From assembly GCA_933207985.1 (NCBI GenBank), contig OW240915.1, forward strand, positions 116,455,215-116,519,214: DNA of 64,000 nt, given 5' to 3'. Below, in pieces: positions 34,476 through 44,219 of this stretch. The notes beneath the pieces are model-generated. The model was not told the DNA's origin, made no database searches, and saw nothing but the letters and a program-made list of their open reading frames with translations. A program made the translations under genes and the position numbers. Source of the stretch: Pelobates cultripes. Its lineage: Eukaryota > Chordata > Amphibia > Anura > Pelobatidae. Each line of letters begins with the position of its first letter. The first letter of the stretch is position 1.

Positions 34476-34704
34476 AAAACTGTACGTCTTGTTGTAAACT
34501 TCCTTGGTAACCAAAAATCTGTTGTGCGAGTGAACCCTACCTTGCCTTTGAGGAGCATCTATCCAGCTATTTGTGAGAAGTGTGAATTTAAGCATGAATA
34601 TGTTACTCTGTTGAGAGATGCCACCAGCAAAGAAGAGCTGGACATGTCAAAATCACTAAACGACTTGGATTTAAAGGAGCTGTATGTTTGGAACAGCAAA
34701 CAAG
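34476..34704 (+). CDS. COBL: Cordon-bleu family exon (probably COBL)
   Basis: A single exon of 229 bases begins after 'ttgtttatttaatag' (acceptor) and ends before 'gtaagc' (donor). It starts in phase 0 and leaves one extra base at its end, giving 76 codons. The protein contains KTVRLVVNF, QKSVVRVNP, LPLRSIYPAICEKCEF, TLLRDATSKEEL and KSLNDLDLKELYVW. These are landmarks of the N-terminal ubiquitin-like Cobl domain of the actin nucleator cordon-bleu and its paralogue COBLL1. The RLVVN, LLRD and EEL features lean to COBL; KCEF and SLNDL are shared with COBLL1. No stop or frameshift is seen, and codons look constrained in contrast to all surrounding sequence. No other exon of this gene was found in the window. 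Confidence 0.88.
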
Positions 34705-35103
34705 GTAAGCTAACTACTACAGTATAATGGCTAGTTAGTATCACTCCTTGTGATAACAGCATATGTAGACCATAGGTTTACATGCTGCTGGTTAACAACA
34801 ATGCTATTCTAATAATCTTGTTTGTGTTTGCTTACTGTAAATATTGCATTCATTTTATTATATTTTATTTGAATTCATTTTATTTGTATTAAATTCTTCA
34901 TTAAATTATTATGCGGCTCTGGTCTAGCCTTAAATTTTTTGTTTTAACATTTTATTTTGTTGTAAGTTTTTTATAGATCCTACATTTCCATTCTACCTAC
35001 TTTGTTTATTTTTTTTCTGACATGCATTTTCAAATCCAAGCATTGAACTGTGAAAAAATCTAAATGAATTAAAAATCCTGGTTGTCAGTTGCACAAGTAG
35101 TAG
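34705..35103. other. Intron after the cordon-bleu exon, nothing recognised
   Basis: A/T-rich sequence with no gene or repeat I can identify. It starts with the donor GTAAGC and runs to a MITE. Confidence 0.6.
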
Positions 35104-35107
35104 TTAA

Positions 35108-35533
35108 AGAGACACTCCACTGGCTCAAACAATTTAAATACAAAAATAAACAGAACAACTCTGTTTAGTACATGGACCCCCAATGGAAACATGCATGCAT
35201 GTTTTGCATTGTGGGCATATCTGAAAACAGCTTGAAAAAGCTGTAGATCTCTAATCTACAGTTTTTGCAAGCCCTCACCGTTGCCAACCCATAATTGATG
35301 TGGCTGTCCAATGAGAGGTCTTTGCAAAATAGGTGCTCTGGGTAATTTTTGCCTGTCTCTTGCGTTTAGCTCTACTAAGCTAAACAACCAGGAAGTAACA
35401 GCCAGCGGGTGTAACAAAGCATAAAATAGCAGGTTTCTACTGAAAAATTTTTTTTTTTTTGTAAAATGATAAAAGGGGACACAGTTTTTACACATAAAAA
35501 AACTCTAAAGTGCATTATAGGTGCAGTGGTCCT
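35108..35533. mobile_element. TTAA-flanked MITE, copy F
   Basis: TTAA at 35104-35107 and 35534-35537 bracket a 426-bp element. Its ends are AGAGACACTCCACTGG and, on the other strand, AGGACCACTGCACC, which are only partly alike. It belongs to the same broad group as copies A and B but to a different family. There is no coding capacity. Confidence 0.7.
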
Positions 35534-35537
35534 TTAA

Positions 35538-35978
35538 GACTTTATTGTTAATAGTCTAAATTAACTCAGTGAGCAGGCTGAAGTTCTTTATAGGTATGTA
35601 GTATCCTATTTTAGGTACTCTCATAAATAAATTATGAACATCCCCTAGCTGTCTATCAGGCTTTAGCTTCTCTTTAGCTAACCTGAGCAAATGGAAGTGT
35701 CAGGCGCATTCTAGATGAGCATGCTAGCCTCCCCCTACATAACTACTTCTAAGACCTCAGATTAGAAAATTGCTATATATATATGGGTTTGCTTAACTAC
35801 TACTAAAATTATAGTTCCAGCACACTGTGGCAGAACCAGCCGCGCCACTGGACATTGGAGAAGACTGATTGCCAGCCTCCTGCCCTGTGACTATGGCCCC
35901 ATGTTGAAATGCTTGATTTTCCCCTGCAAAGACCCGAAAGCTGGGTCCTTCGGTACTTGTCCTATTTGAACAGTTATA
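35538..35978. other. Intronic sequence with a short shared repeat
   Basis: No gene. At 35774-35822 the stretch 'atatatatatgggtttgcttaac' plus 'actactaaaattatagtt' matches the reverse complement of 58100-58150, so both belong to an unnamed dispersed repeat. Confidence 0.5.
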
Positions 35979-36980
35979 CCCCAGATAGCTATGCCATGGA
36001 GCCCATTCGTATATCGAAAGACTATGTGAAAGACTTTGGCTCCATGGCAATTGAACTGTATGTATGTGATCTGAGCGCCATTCAGTAATAATGTGCGCTC
36101 AGATCTAAGCTATCTGGGGATATGTTGAATGTACCTGTTTTATGCAATAGCTGCACAGTTATATATGTTTTATGCATTTTATTGTCTTTTGCTACCATGT
36201 GTTCAATGGAGTTTTGCCTCTGTCCTTGGAGATAATTGGATTACTTCCCAATTACCTCCAGGATAGAAGACTCTGTGGAACTGGTTTTGGGCAGAAGAGC
36301 CATGCTTCATTTGGTCACAAAGGACGTCGATCTAACTTTTGACCCACTGGACCAATTTGTATGATGTTTGACGTATGTTGGTATTTGGAGTATGCTGATT
36401 CTGAAAATGTAAGTTTTATGTGAATATGATGCATACTTTTAACGTTATGAATATTGTGTAAAACTGTGTATTTTCCTGCCTGTGATAATTATATTAACCC
36501 ATTGTGTAAGGTAATTGTATCACAGGCAGAGGGGAGGATTTTGTGTGGGAGTGTCTGTATATTGTACGTATTGATTGGTTGTTCTGCAAAACCCTGTGGG
36601 CGGTACTATGTTTGTAAAATGGGCATAAAAGCAGAGTGTTGGATTAAAAGCTTGAGTTCTACTTCACCCTCAATTTGGAGTGACGTCTCTTATTGGGGGA
36701 ATCTGCTACAAAGGATTGCTATGCTAGTCATACTCCCTTGCTATATCACTCCTCTTGTAAGAGCTTGTTCCTGCTTTGCTTTGTGAAGGAGTCTATAGTG
36801 GTTATGGTGTCTGCTGGAGAGCTGGAAACCCTCAGGAAGCACTAGTAGCATCCTTCAATGGAGGTACCCAGTCTGGGTGCCCGTCGATCCATTACACACA
36901 CCAAACCTTGCAAACACATAACTTTGAAACAACAATTGCAACATTTGCTCGTATATCATCCATTACATTGCAGGACTAAA
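35979..36980 (+). repeat. LTR-like, hairpin-rich segment
   Basis: Four sets of inverted repeats occur: 35979-35990/36108-36119, 35993-36003/36038-36048, 36068-36078/36095-36105 and 36476-36487/36518-36529. Further right, 'gggcataaaagcagag' (36620-36635) could be a promoter TATA element, followed by C/T-rich text that resembles the R-U5 of an LTR. No matching second LTR, primer site or polypurine tract is visible, so this may be a solo LTR or part of one. Confidence 0.4.
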
Positions 36981-36981
36981 A

Positions 36982-37140
36982 TTGCCCCTATACAGCGATT
37001 TGACTACTGAGGTGAAATCTGAGTTTAGTAGGGAAATGGGTCGTAAGTTGGCACATTGGACCGGTGACTTTCCAGGCTTAGGCAAGGTGGCTACATTGGC
37101 CACAAGCATATTTGGTGGCATGGATTATAGTATGGTGGCG
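36982..37140 (+). other. Short open stretch of unknown nature
   Basis: A plus-strand frame reads [19 protein letters not shown] and then a Gly-rich hydrophobic stretch ([15 protein letters not shown]). It directly abuts the broken end of the minus-strand L1. The look is that of a viral membrane-protein or gag fragment, but I cannot place it in a family. Confidence 0.3.
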
Positions 37141-37142
37141 GA

Positions 37143-38625
37143 TGCAAAAAGCAAGACCAGTCGGGGGGCGAGGATGGAGGAGAACTTTTTATAGTACACA
37201 TTAGGGAGTCCGTCTGGTCCCGGAGCTTTGTTTAGTGGCAGGTTCTGTATAACCATGTCTACTACTGTTTGGGAAATGGGTTCTGCCAGGGACTTCTGTT
37301 GTGTGGCCGATAGTGTGGGTAACTTGACACTAGCTGGGAAACTAGCTATCTCCCCTTCGGTGGGTTGGTGGACTGTTGGGTCATTTTTTAAATTATACAG
37401 TTTCCCATAAAATTCTGCAAAAAGGTCACTGATCTCTTGGGGTTTGATTACTTTTTTCCTGTCATGTGTGAGGAGATGTGATATCTTGGTGTGGGACTGC
37501 ACTTCCCAAAGCCCGCTAGCTAAAAGCAAACTGGCTTTATTACCCTGTGAAGTGTGCGTGTCGTGTTGGTTATGTTTATATCGTTGAGTTCTGATTGGAG
37601 TTGGTTTATAAGTGCAGCGTCAGCTGGGTTCAGGTTAAGCATATGGGAGGCAGAAGCATCCCTCAATTTCCCCAGCAGGTTCAAGGATTTGGTTTGGGAG
37701 ATCCGTTTAAGGTAGGAGGCTCGTCTTATAAACAAATCGTGTACAACCACCTTATGGGCTCTCCGCACTAATGGCGGTGATGTCTCCGGTGTCTTGTTGG
37801 TGGCGAAGTAGTGTCTAAGCTCGGACTCTAACTCCAAGCTGAATTTTTTCATCTCGCAAGATTGATTCTTTTAGTCTCCACGGGTTGCAGCCCCTGTGTG
37901 TAAAGTTATCTCTAAAGGTGGCTATCACTGGCGCATGGTCAGACCATAAAATGTCGCCCAGGGTGCATGACTGGAGTAAGTTAAGAGAAGGGCCTGGTAC
38001 GAGTAACACATCTATTCTGGAGTAGGATTTGTGAGGTTTAGAGTAGTAGGAGTAGCCGTTGTCTGTGGGGTGAAGGGTCCGCCAACAGTCGTATGGGTTA
38101 AATTTCATCAGAAGTTGTGTCAGGGCTTTGCAGTGCGGTGTGAAGGATTTTTGTCTGTCTGCGTGGGAGGGAACTGAGGTATCGAGGTGGGGGTCCAGAA
38201 TGTGATTTATGTCTCCACAAATCACAGTGGTACCTCTCTGCGCAGATGCCATCTTTGTGAGTACACTAATCAGGAAGTTTCTCTGGTTCTCATTTGCCAC
38301 ATACAAGTTCACTGGTGTATACAGTGCATTATTCTGTAAACAGATGACAATCAATTATCTACCCTGGTTATCAGAATTTTTTTGTAGCAGTTCAAAGGCG
38401 ACTGAACTATGGACATATATGGATACTCCCCTAGATTTGGATACGTGAGCTGAGTGGAATTGGTTGGGGAAATATCTCATGCCGAATTGGGGGATTTTTG
38501 CTTTAGGAAGTGAGTTTCTTGAACTCATAGTATGTCTGCTTTCAATTTGCGGGCCTCCTAAAGCAGCATGTGTCTCTTGTTGAGTCCCCTTACATTATGG
38601 GAGTAGACTTTCAGTGTGAGTTACA
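37143..38625 (-). pseudogene. L1/Tx1 ORF2 N-terminal half (endonuclease to RT start)
   Basis: Minus-strand pieces include SHNVRGLNKRHMLL and VQETHFLKAKIPQFG (38450-38625), with the catalytic Glu of an APE endonuclease. An open frame at 37815-38354 has VICGDINHILDP, SYSRIDVLLVPG and WSDHAPVIATF (Asp and His of the active site). Then come linker pieces at 37520-37852, and 37125-37529 ends with LPLNKAPGPDGLPNVYYKKF, the start of the polymerase. Frame changes occur near 38350, 37840 and 37525. The rest of the polymerase is missing. Confidence 0.9.
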
Positions 38626-40398
38626 GTTGCAACTGTTATTAAGTGAGTTAGAGTCATGGTTCAAGATAAATGCCTTGCACCAATTGGGATACAAAGGGAA
38701 CTGGCTGGTGTTCCTGGATATGCCATTCCTGGTGGGGGGAGCTGGATGTCTGGTGGGGGGTTGGGGATGTAACTAGGGGGGACAGGCAGGGGTTTAGGGG
38801 AATAACAAAAACTGTAAACAAAGTTATATACAGATAAGCCCGATCTCGGTGCATGGTGCAGAGGTGCAGTGCTGTGGGGGGCATGGGATCGGAGGTGGTA
38901 GGCAAGCGTTGGCCTGAGCAGGCTAAATGAGTGAGGTGCTACATGCACAACTTCATAAGTAACATATAGGAACCATTTCAGCAAAACAACAGTGGAGCTT
39001 TGTGAAAGCACCTATATTTGTGTGTAGTGAGGCGTCCCTATCCCTGTGGGACAGAAGCTTGGGGGAGGGAGTGTAGCATGGCTTGGATTCTGTGAGGCAA
39101 CGGGGAACTCCGGCCAGGGTGTTGTACTAGAAACCGACCATGGGGCACCATTACCGGGTTCAAAATCTATACAACTTGTCCCCTTTTACACGTCAAATGT
39201 ACAGATGATGCGGGTAATTGGGTAGAAGGTCAAGGACATGGTACTACCTGTTCAGTTGTGAAACCACATTTGGTGGCAAGAAGTCAGTACTGCATGCGTG
39301 AGTTCTGATTCTCTCCTTGCAGCCATCATAAGTGTGTCTGTGAGGAGTAGGGCAGCAGTGAGAGAGTTATGTCTGATGTGGCTCCTCACCCCACGTGTTA
39401 ACCCGGGTCGTGAGAGCGGAGTATCCAATGCTGTGGGTCTGTGAGGTGGACACTGGGCATACAGATGAGCCAAATAGCCTGGGGAGGTGGGCAACATTTG
39501 GTACTACATGTACAACCGTAAACAGTGTTGAAACATTATATTACATTGGAGCTTCAGTGTGTTTTTTAGCGCAGTGTGAACTGGAGCCCTTAAAGGAAAT
39601 AGGCATTGCGGGTAGTTTTATGGGCTGTGTGGTCTGACCCACTCGTTATCATAATCATGGGGTATGGGCACTTGGTATACATTTTCAGAGTCAGGTCTCA
39701 TACAGTGCATTAGACAGATATACCAAACGGAACGTCTGAACAGTCAAGGATAACAGGGTACTACTATGAAATGGTAGCAGAGGGTATAAATTCAACATTA
39801 CACAATGGATCTTGTTGGGTATTGCAGGACCCCAGGGGCATCTCTCCACAAGGGAGTGTTGGCACTGGTGTCCAGAAGGTCCCCTGGGGCTCCCACAGCA
39901 CCGCAGCAAACCCGGGGCAGCAGTGCCATCCCAGTCCTGTTCAAATCTCACACCTTGTGTTAGACACGCATATGAGACCAGTGTACTCTGGGGGAAGGTA
40001 CAACAAGGCACAATGTGTACAACCATTAGACATCCCGTGGGTATCTATAGACGAAAGTCTGGTAACCCTTATGGGGTTGCATGGCAGAGTGTTAATAAAG
40101 GAGGGTGATGGTGTAGGTAGGTTATAGGCTTTGTCATGCCCTTTACATAACTCTATAGCTATGGGGTGTGTCGAGTATGTACATGGGATTTCTTATGCTT
40201 ACGTCAGGTTCTATACTCTGTGTTTAACTTATAGCCCACATGAGGATATTGGAAAGATAAGATAAAACTATGTACAACTGGTGATCAGTGGAAAAAAACA
40301 TTAGGTCTGCATGACCTATTACAGTCCCAGTACCCTCATAAATACATCATAACAGTGTGTCCTTAGAGGAGCACAAGTCTAGATTGTCTAGTCTGAAA
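38626..40398 (-). other. Spacer between ORF1 and ORF2 of the minus-strand L1
   Basis: About 1.77 kb without supported coding motifs. Short frames (for example 39771-40127) lack family features. A similar spacing (about 1.76 kb after removing a MITE) separates ORF1 from ORF2 in the plus-strand L1, so a long spacer may be normal in this family. Confidence 0.45.
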
Positions 40399-41285
40399 TC
40401 AGTGGTTGGTGAACAGTATCCATATGCCGGCAACAGTGCTTTGTGTCTTCCCGTCTTCAACCGTGTGGATGACAGTGGTGGTCCCATTCCGGGAAACTAT
40501 TAAGTGTATAGGAAAGCCCCATCGATACAGGATATGGTTTGTGCGGAGGGTTTCTGTTATCCTCTGGAAGGTTTTCCACTGTCGCAGAGTAGCCGAAGAA
40601 AGGTCAGAGAACATCTTGATGCTCTCATATTCCGTGGGGAGATCTTTCACGGTTCTGCCCCTCTTCATCAACAGATCTTTCACATGAAAGTTGTGTGCCT
40701 TCAATAGCACATCTCTGGGTAAGGAAGCTGGTATTTGCTGGGGCTTCGGGACCCTATGCAGGCGGTCCAACAACAACATGTCCTTGGGGATCTCAGGGGC
40801 CAGGATTTTGAAAAACCCATGCACATAGCTTATACCCCGCAATCTTATGTTGCTCCTCCAGGACCTGTTCTCAAGATGCATAAGCTTAGCTTCACATTGG
40901 TGCAATTGGTTAGTGAGGGATCAAATCTGTTCTGTGGACTCGTTGTGAGCATCAACCAGATCCTCCATCTTGGCTTCCACGTGTGACGTGCGGGACCCGA
41001 TGTCTTGTAAGTCCCGAATGAGCTTTGCGGACGCTGGTTTGCCAGATCGCTATCAGCTTTTGTATTGATCATCCAGAGCCTGTTTTAGGAAGGTGGTGGT
41101 AAGTAGGTCACCTTCTTGCAATAGGTCCGTTTCCGATCTCGGACTGCAACCTCCAGAGAGTTCGGCGCCATCTTGGAGGCCTGTGGCCGCGGATTGCCTC
41201 ACCAGGGCTGCAACCTTTTTCTAGGCAAGAAAATTAAGTTTGTCCGCCTTATCTTGTTGTCTACGGGTTTTAGCCTGCGACATCG
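40399..41285 (-). pseudogene. L1/Tx1 ORF1
   Basis: The start at about 41285 reads MSQAKTRRQQDKADKLNF and soon meets a stop. The RNA-binding part is open at 40399-40905: LMHLENRSWRSNIRLRGI, LDRLHRVPKP, LPRDVLLKAHNFHVKDLLM, and the C-terminal domain with HILYRWGFPIHLIVSRNGTT. ORF1 proteins coat the LINE RNA as trimers. The stops near 41220 and 41000 break the N-terminal coiled coil from the rest. Confidence 0.85.
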
Positions 41286-41482
41286 TGTCAATTGCCTGCT
41301 ATCTCCCGCAGGATTCTCACTGATATTGCTTTTTGCCTAGCTCGTGGTGCAGGGCTAAGAGCTCAAGCGGCCATCTTCCTCCGCGACCAGCCACGCCCCC
41401 ACTTGGTCCCTTTTTTGACAGTGTCACGAAAGGAAAGGGGCATAGTCATTATCACATAAAGCCAGGGTGAATAACGTTTTTA

Positions 41483-41965
41483 CAACTATGGTGTCAGGAA
41501 TACAAGTTTGTATTCCTGACACTATAGTGTTGACACTATAGTGTTCCTTTAAGCAAATTAAAGTAGCATTCTGGTCACCATAACAACTTAATCTAAATGA
41601 AACTGCTATGATGCCCGGAAGCCCCTGGGTGCTCTCTTTCCTTTAAGGTGTTAAACTGCTCTCAAATGGTTTAACCCCAAAGGCTTCCTCTAGCTCCAGA
41701 TCGATCAGCGGTATTCAGCTTCTGCAACGGAGTATAAGGAAATGCAGATTGACATCAGGCATGGGTGCTGCTGATTGTCTAGAGTGGTAAGTTGACGCTC
41801 TAAGCCAATCACTAGTTCCTGATTCATAAAATTTTTTAACTTTTTTATAAATGCGGAACTACTGATTGGCTTAGAGTGTCAGCTGACCGCTCAGCCAATC
41901 AGCGACATGCCTACCCAGCAGCACTCTGTGCTTCCTGACACTCAGTAAATAAAGGTGAACACATT
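41483..41965. repeat. MITE pieces (two families) next to the L1 5' end
   Basis: At 41493-41555 a 'tgtcaggaatacaa..ttgtattcctgaca' hairpin and 'cactatagtgttcctttaa' form the end of one TTAA-type MITE. A second begins at 41568 ('ttaaagtagcattctggtc') and is itself split at 41966 by a Penelope-like insertion. The missing ends could not be located. Confidence 0.55.
41951..41965. other. 15-bp target-site duplication, left copy
   Basis: AAAGGTGAACACATT is found here and again at 43029-43043, bracketing the element at 41966-43028 exactly. Confidence 0.88.
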
Positions 41966-43028
41966 GCAAACACAATATAAGTGGAGCTCTGATATACCTG
42001 GATAAAAATATTGAGGATATATACCCTTGATGTATCACTTTACAGAAATCTGTGAATGATATACACAGTAGTGCAGATGGTATGAACAATAATCTAATAA
42101 TGAGTATAGATGAGAAGATTATTAACTCACAAAGGTAGAGCCAATGGATAACCTGGCTCTGGTGTGAAATGCTCCTGGATCCTTAAGGGAGATCCACACC
42201 CCTCTTCTGTGTCTTTGGAACCCAGATAATAATTAACAAGGGTGGACAGAAGGACTTCAGTAGTATTAAAAAATAAATGTATTAAACACAAATCAAATAA
42301 GATTTAAAAAAATGATCAAATGATTAGAAAGTACTTAAGTATTCTTTGTAGTTACAGTCCAAAATGCATTTCGCCATCAGTTGGCTTCCTCAGTTGGTGA
42401 TAAGTATATAACAGCAAGTTCCGTCTTTTATATCTTCATAATTGTGTGAATTACCGGCATCTGGGTAACTGTAAGTATCCATGGTGGAACGCACGTTTCA
42501 TTCCGTGGAACGCACGTTCTTTACGTCTATTTTTTCTATTAGTCTGTACATCTGGAATTGCCTCCAACTGAATGCACGTTCCGTCTAATGGAACGCATGT
42601 TACGTCCGTTAATCTGATTGCATAACCTAATACCTTCTCATTCTATCCGTGGAACGCAAGTGTTCGTTCCACTTTCATATTTCCAAACGAAGAAATTTGT
42701 CTATCCACAATTTGGCTTACTGAAAGCTCCAATGAAGTACATATAATCAATTAATCGTTTTTACATGACCGTTCTTTAATTCAAAATTACATTTGTTAGA
42801 AACCTTTATGTGAATTGTTTCTTATTGCATCTATATTGTTATATTGTATCAAAGGGGGACACCCCACCATTGTAAAATTATCCTCAATATTTTTATCCAG
42901 GTATATTAGAGCTCCACTTATTTTGTGTTTGCATGTTTGTTTCATTGTGGGGGTTAAGGAGAGCCCCCCCATACGCGTTGAGTCTATCACATCCATTGTA
43001 TCGTTGTGTACACATTTTTTTATATACA
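41966..43028 (-). mobile_element. Short Penelope-like insertion with inverted arms
   Basis: A 1063-bp element is flanked by a 15-bp target duplication. Its first 53 bases (from 'gcaaacacaatataag' to 'atattgaggat') are repeated in inverted orientation at about 42880-42932, leaving about 95 bases beyond. It contains a hammerhead-like motif (42364-42393, minus strand) and several 'ggaacgcacgttc' palindromes at 42486-42680. Inverted terminal segments and hammerhead motifs are known features of Penelope-like elements. No reverse transcriptase or endonuclease is present, so it is non-autonomous or heavily truncated. Confidence 0.65.
42364..42393 (-). ncRNA. Hammerhead-ribozyme-like motif with intact core boxes
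   Basis: On the minus strand the motif reads CTGAGGA (fits CUGANGA), a GCC..GGC stem II with a 7-base loop, then GAAA, then the palindrome ATGCAT in the stem III position. This matches the minimal hammerhead described in Penelope-like elements, in which stem III is too short to fold alone and pairing between two copies is proposed. Confidence 0.6.
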
Positions 43029-43159
43029 AAAGGTGAACACATTAACACTGATATTTTTTTTTACCTGGGGAGATGAGAAGGTCCAAAGTTTCCCTGCCAG
43101 GCCCAGGTACCAAAGCCTTATGATGTGGTGTACAGAATAAAGTGGAGGGTTCACTTTAC

Positions 43160-43740
43160 TTGTCCTTCACTTGTCCTTGCTCCAATTTCCTTTTCATCTC
43201 CTTCTTTTGACACAGTCTTCTTTTTCTTCTGACACTGTCTTCTCTCCTCCTTGGCTCCTTCTGCCCCTTTCTCTTTCTGATCCCTTTCTGGTTCTTGCAG
43301 ACCCTTTCTGCTCCTTCTCCTATTTTACCTTTGTGCTCCTCGCTGCCCCTTGCTACCCTTTTCTGCTCCTTCTCCTACTTTACCTTTGTGCACCTTCTGA
43401 TTTTTTTCTGCTCCTTTACCTTTGTACTTCTTCTGTCCCTCCCTGCCCCTTGCAGACCCTTCCTGCTCATTTCTGTGCGTTTTTCTACTTTACCTTTGTG
43501 CTCCTTCTGTCCCTTCCTGCTCCTTGCTGACCCTTTCTGCTCCTTCTACTTTACCTTTGTGTTGCTTTACCTTCCAGCTCCTTGCTGACCCTTCCTGCTC
43601 CTTGCAGATCCCTCCTGCTCCTTGCAGACACTTCCTGCTTCTTTGTGCTCCTTCTCCTACTTTACCTTTCCTGATCATTTCTGTTCCTTCTCCTTTCTGC
43701 TCCTTATCTTACTTTACCTTTCTGCTCCTTGCGGACCCTT
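43160..43740 (+). repeat. CT-rich minisatellite
   Basis: Imperfect units on the theme 'cctgctccttgcagaccctt' and 'ctcctactttacctttgtg' repeat across about 580 bases. Long open frames on this strand (43171-43847) are artefacts of the low-complexity sequence. Confidence 0.85.
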
Positions 43741-44215
43741 CCTATAGGCTGTCTCCCCCACCCCTCACTTACCTGATATATAGGCTGCCTCCCCCATCCC
43801 TCACTTACCTGATCTATAAGCTTTCCCCCCATCCCTCACTTACCTGATCTGTAGGTGGATCCCCATCACTAACTTACCTCATCTGTAGGTGGATCCCTCA
43901 TCTCTCACTTTCCTGATCTATAGGCTGTCTTCCCCCCCCCCCATTTACCTGATCTCTAGGCTGTCTCTCCCCTCCCTCACTTCCCTGATCTATAGGCTGC
44001 CACCCATGCCTCACTTCCCTGATCTATAGACTGCCCCCATGCCTCACTTCACTGATCTATAGGCTGCCCCTTCCCTGATCTATAGGCACCCCGTGCTTCC
44101 CTTCCCTGATCTATAGGCTGCCCCCCATCCCTCACTTACCTGATCTGTCGATTGCCCCCCATCCCTCACTTACCTGATCTGTAGGCTGCCCCCTCATCCC
44201 TCACGTACCTGATCT
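43741..44215 (+). repeat. ~35-bp tandem minisatellite, about 13 units
   Basis: The unit 'cctgatctataggctgcc' followed by 'ccccatccctcacttac' repeats with variation to about 44215. It directly adjoins the CT-rich array but has a different unit. Confidence 0.88.
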
Positions 44216-44219
44216 GAAA

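Larger units (their letters stand above)
37140..41400 (-). mobile_element. L1/Tx1-type LINE on the minus strand, 3' half missing
   Basis: The 5' leader (about 41400-41290), ORF1 (41285-40399), a 1.7-kb spacer and the first half of ORF2 (38625-37143) are present, read on the minus strand. The polymerase palm, C-terminus and tail are absent: the sequence switches abruptly at about 37140 to unrelated plus-strand sequence. This is the reverse of the usual 5' truncation of LINEs. Confidence 0.85.

Noticed and set aside
39691..40127. Open frames of about 100-118 codons on both strands in the L1 spacer
   Set aside because: No domain, no start context and both strands open; compositional.
42955..42985. 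'cccatacgcgttgagtctatc' as a fourth hammerhead-like site
   Set aside because: It has a palindromic ACGCGT but no CUGANGA box or GAAA box at the right distance.
43171..43847. Three long overlapping open frames rich in Leu, Phe, Ser, Pro
   Set aside because: They lie wholly in CT-rich tandem repeats, all three frames are open together, and there are no domain features.
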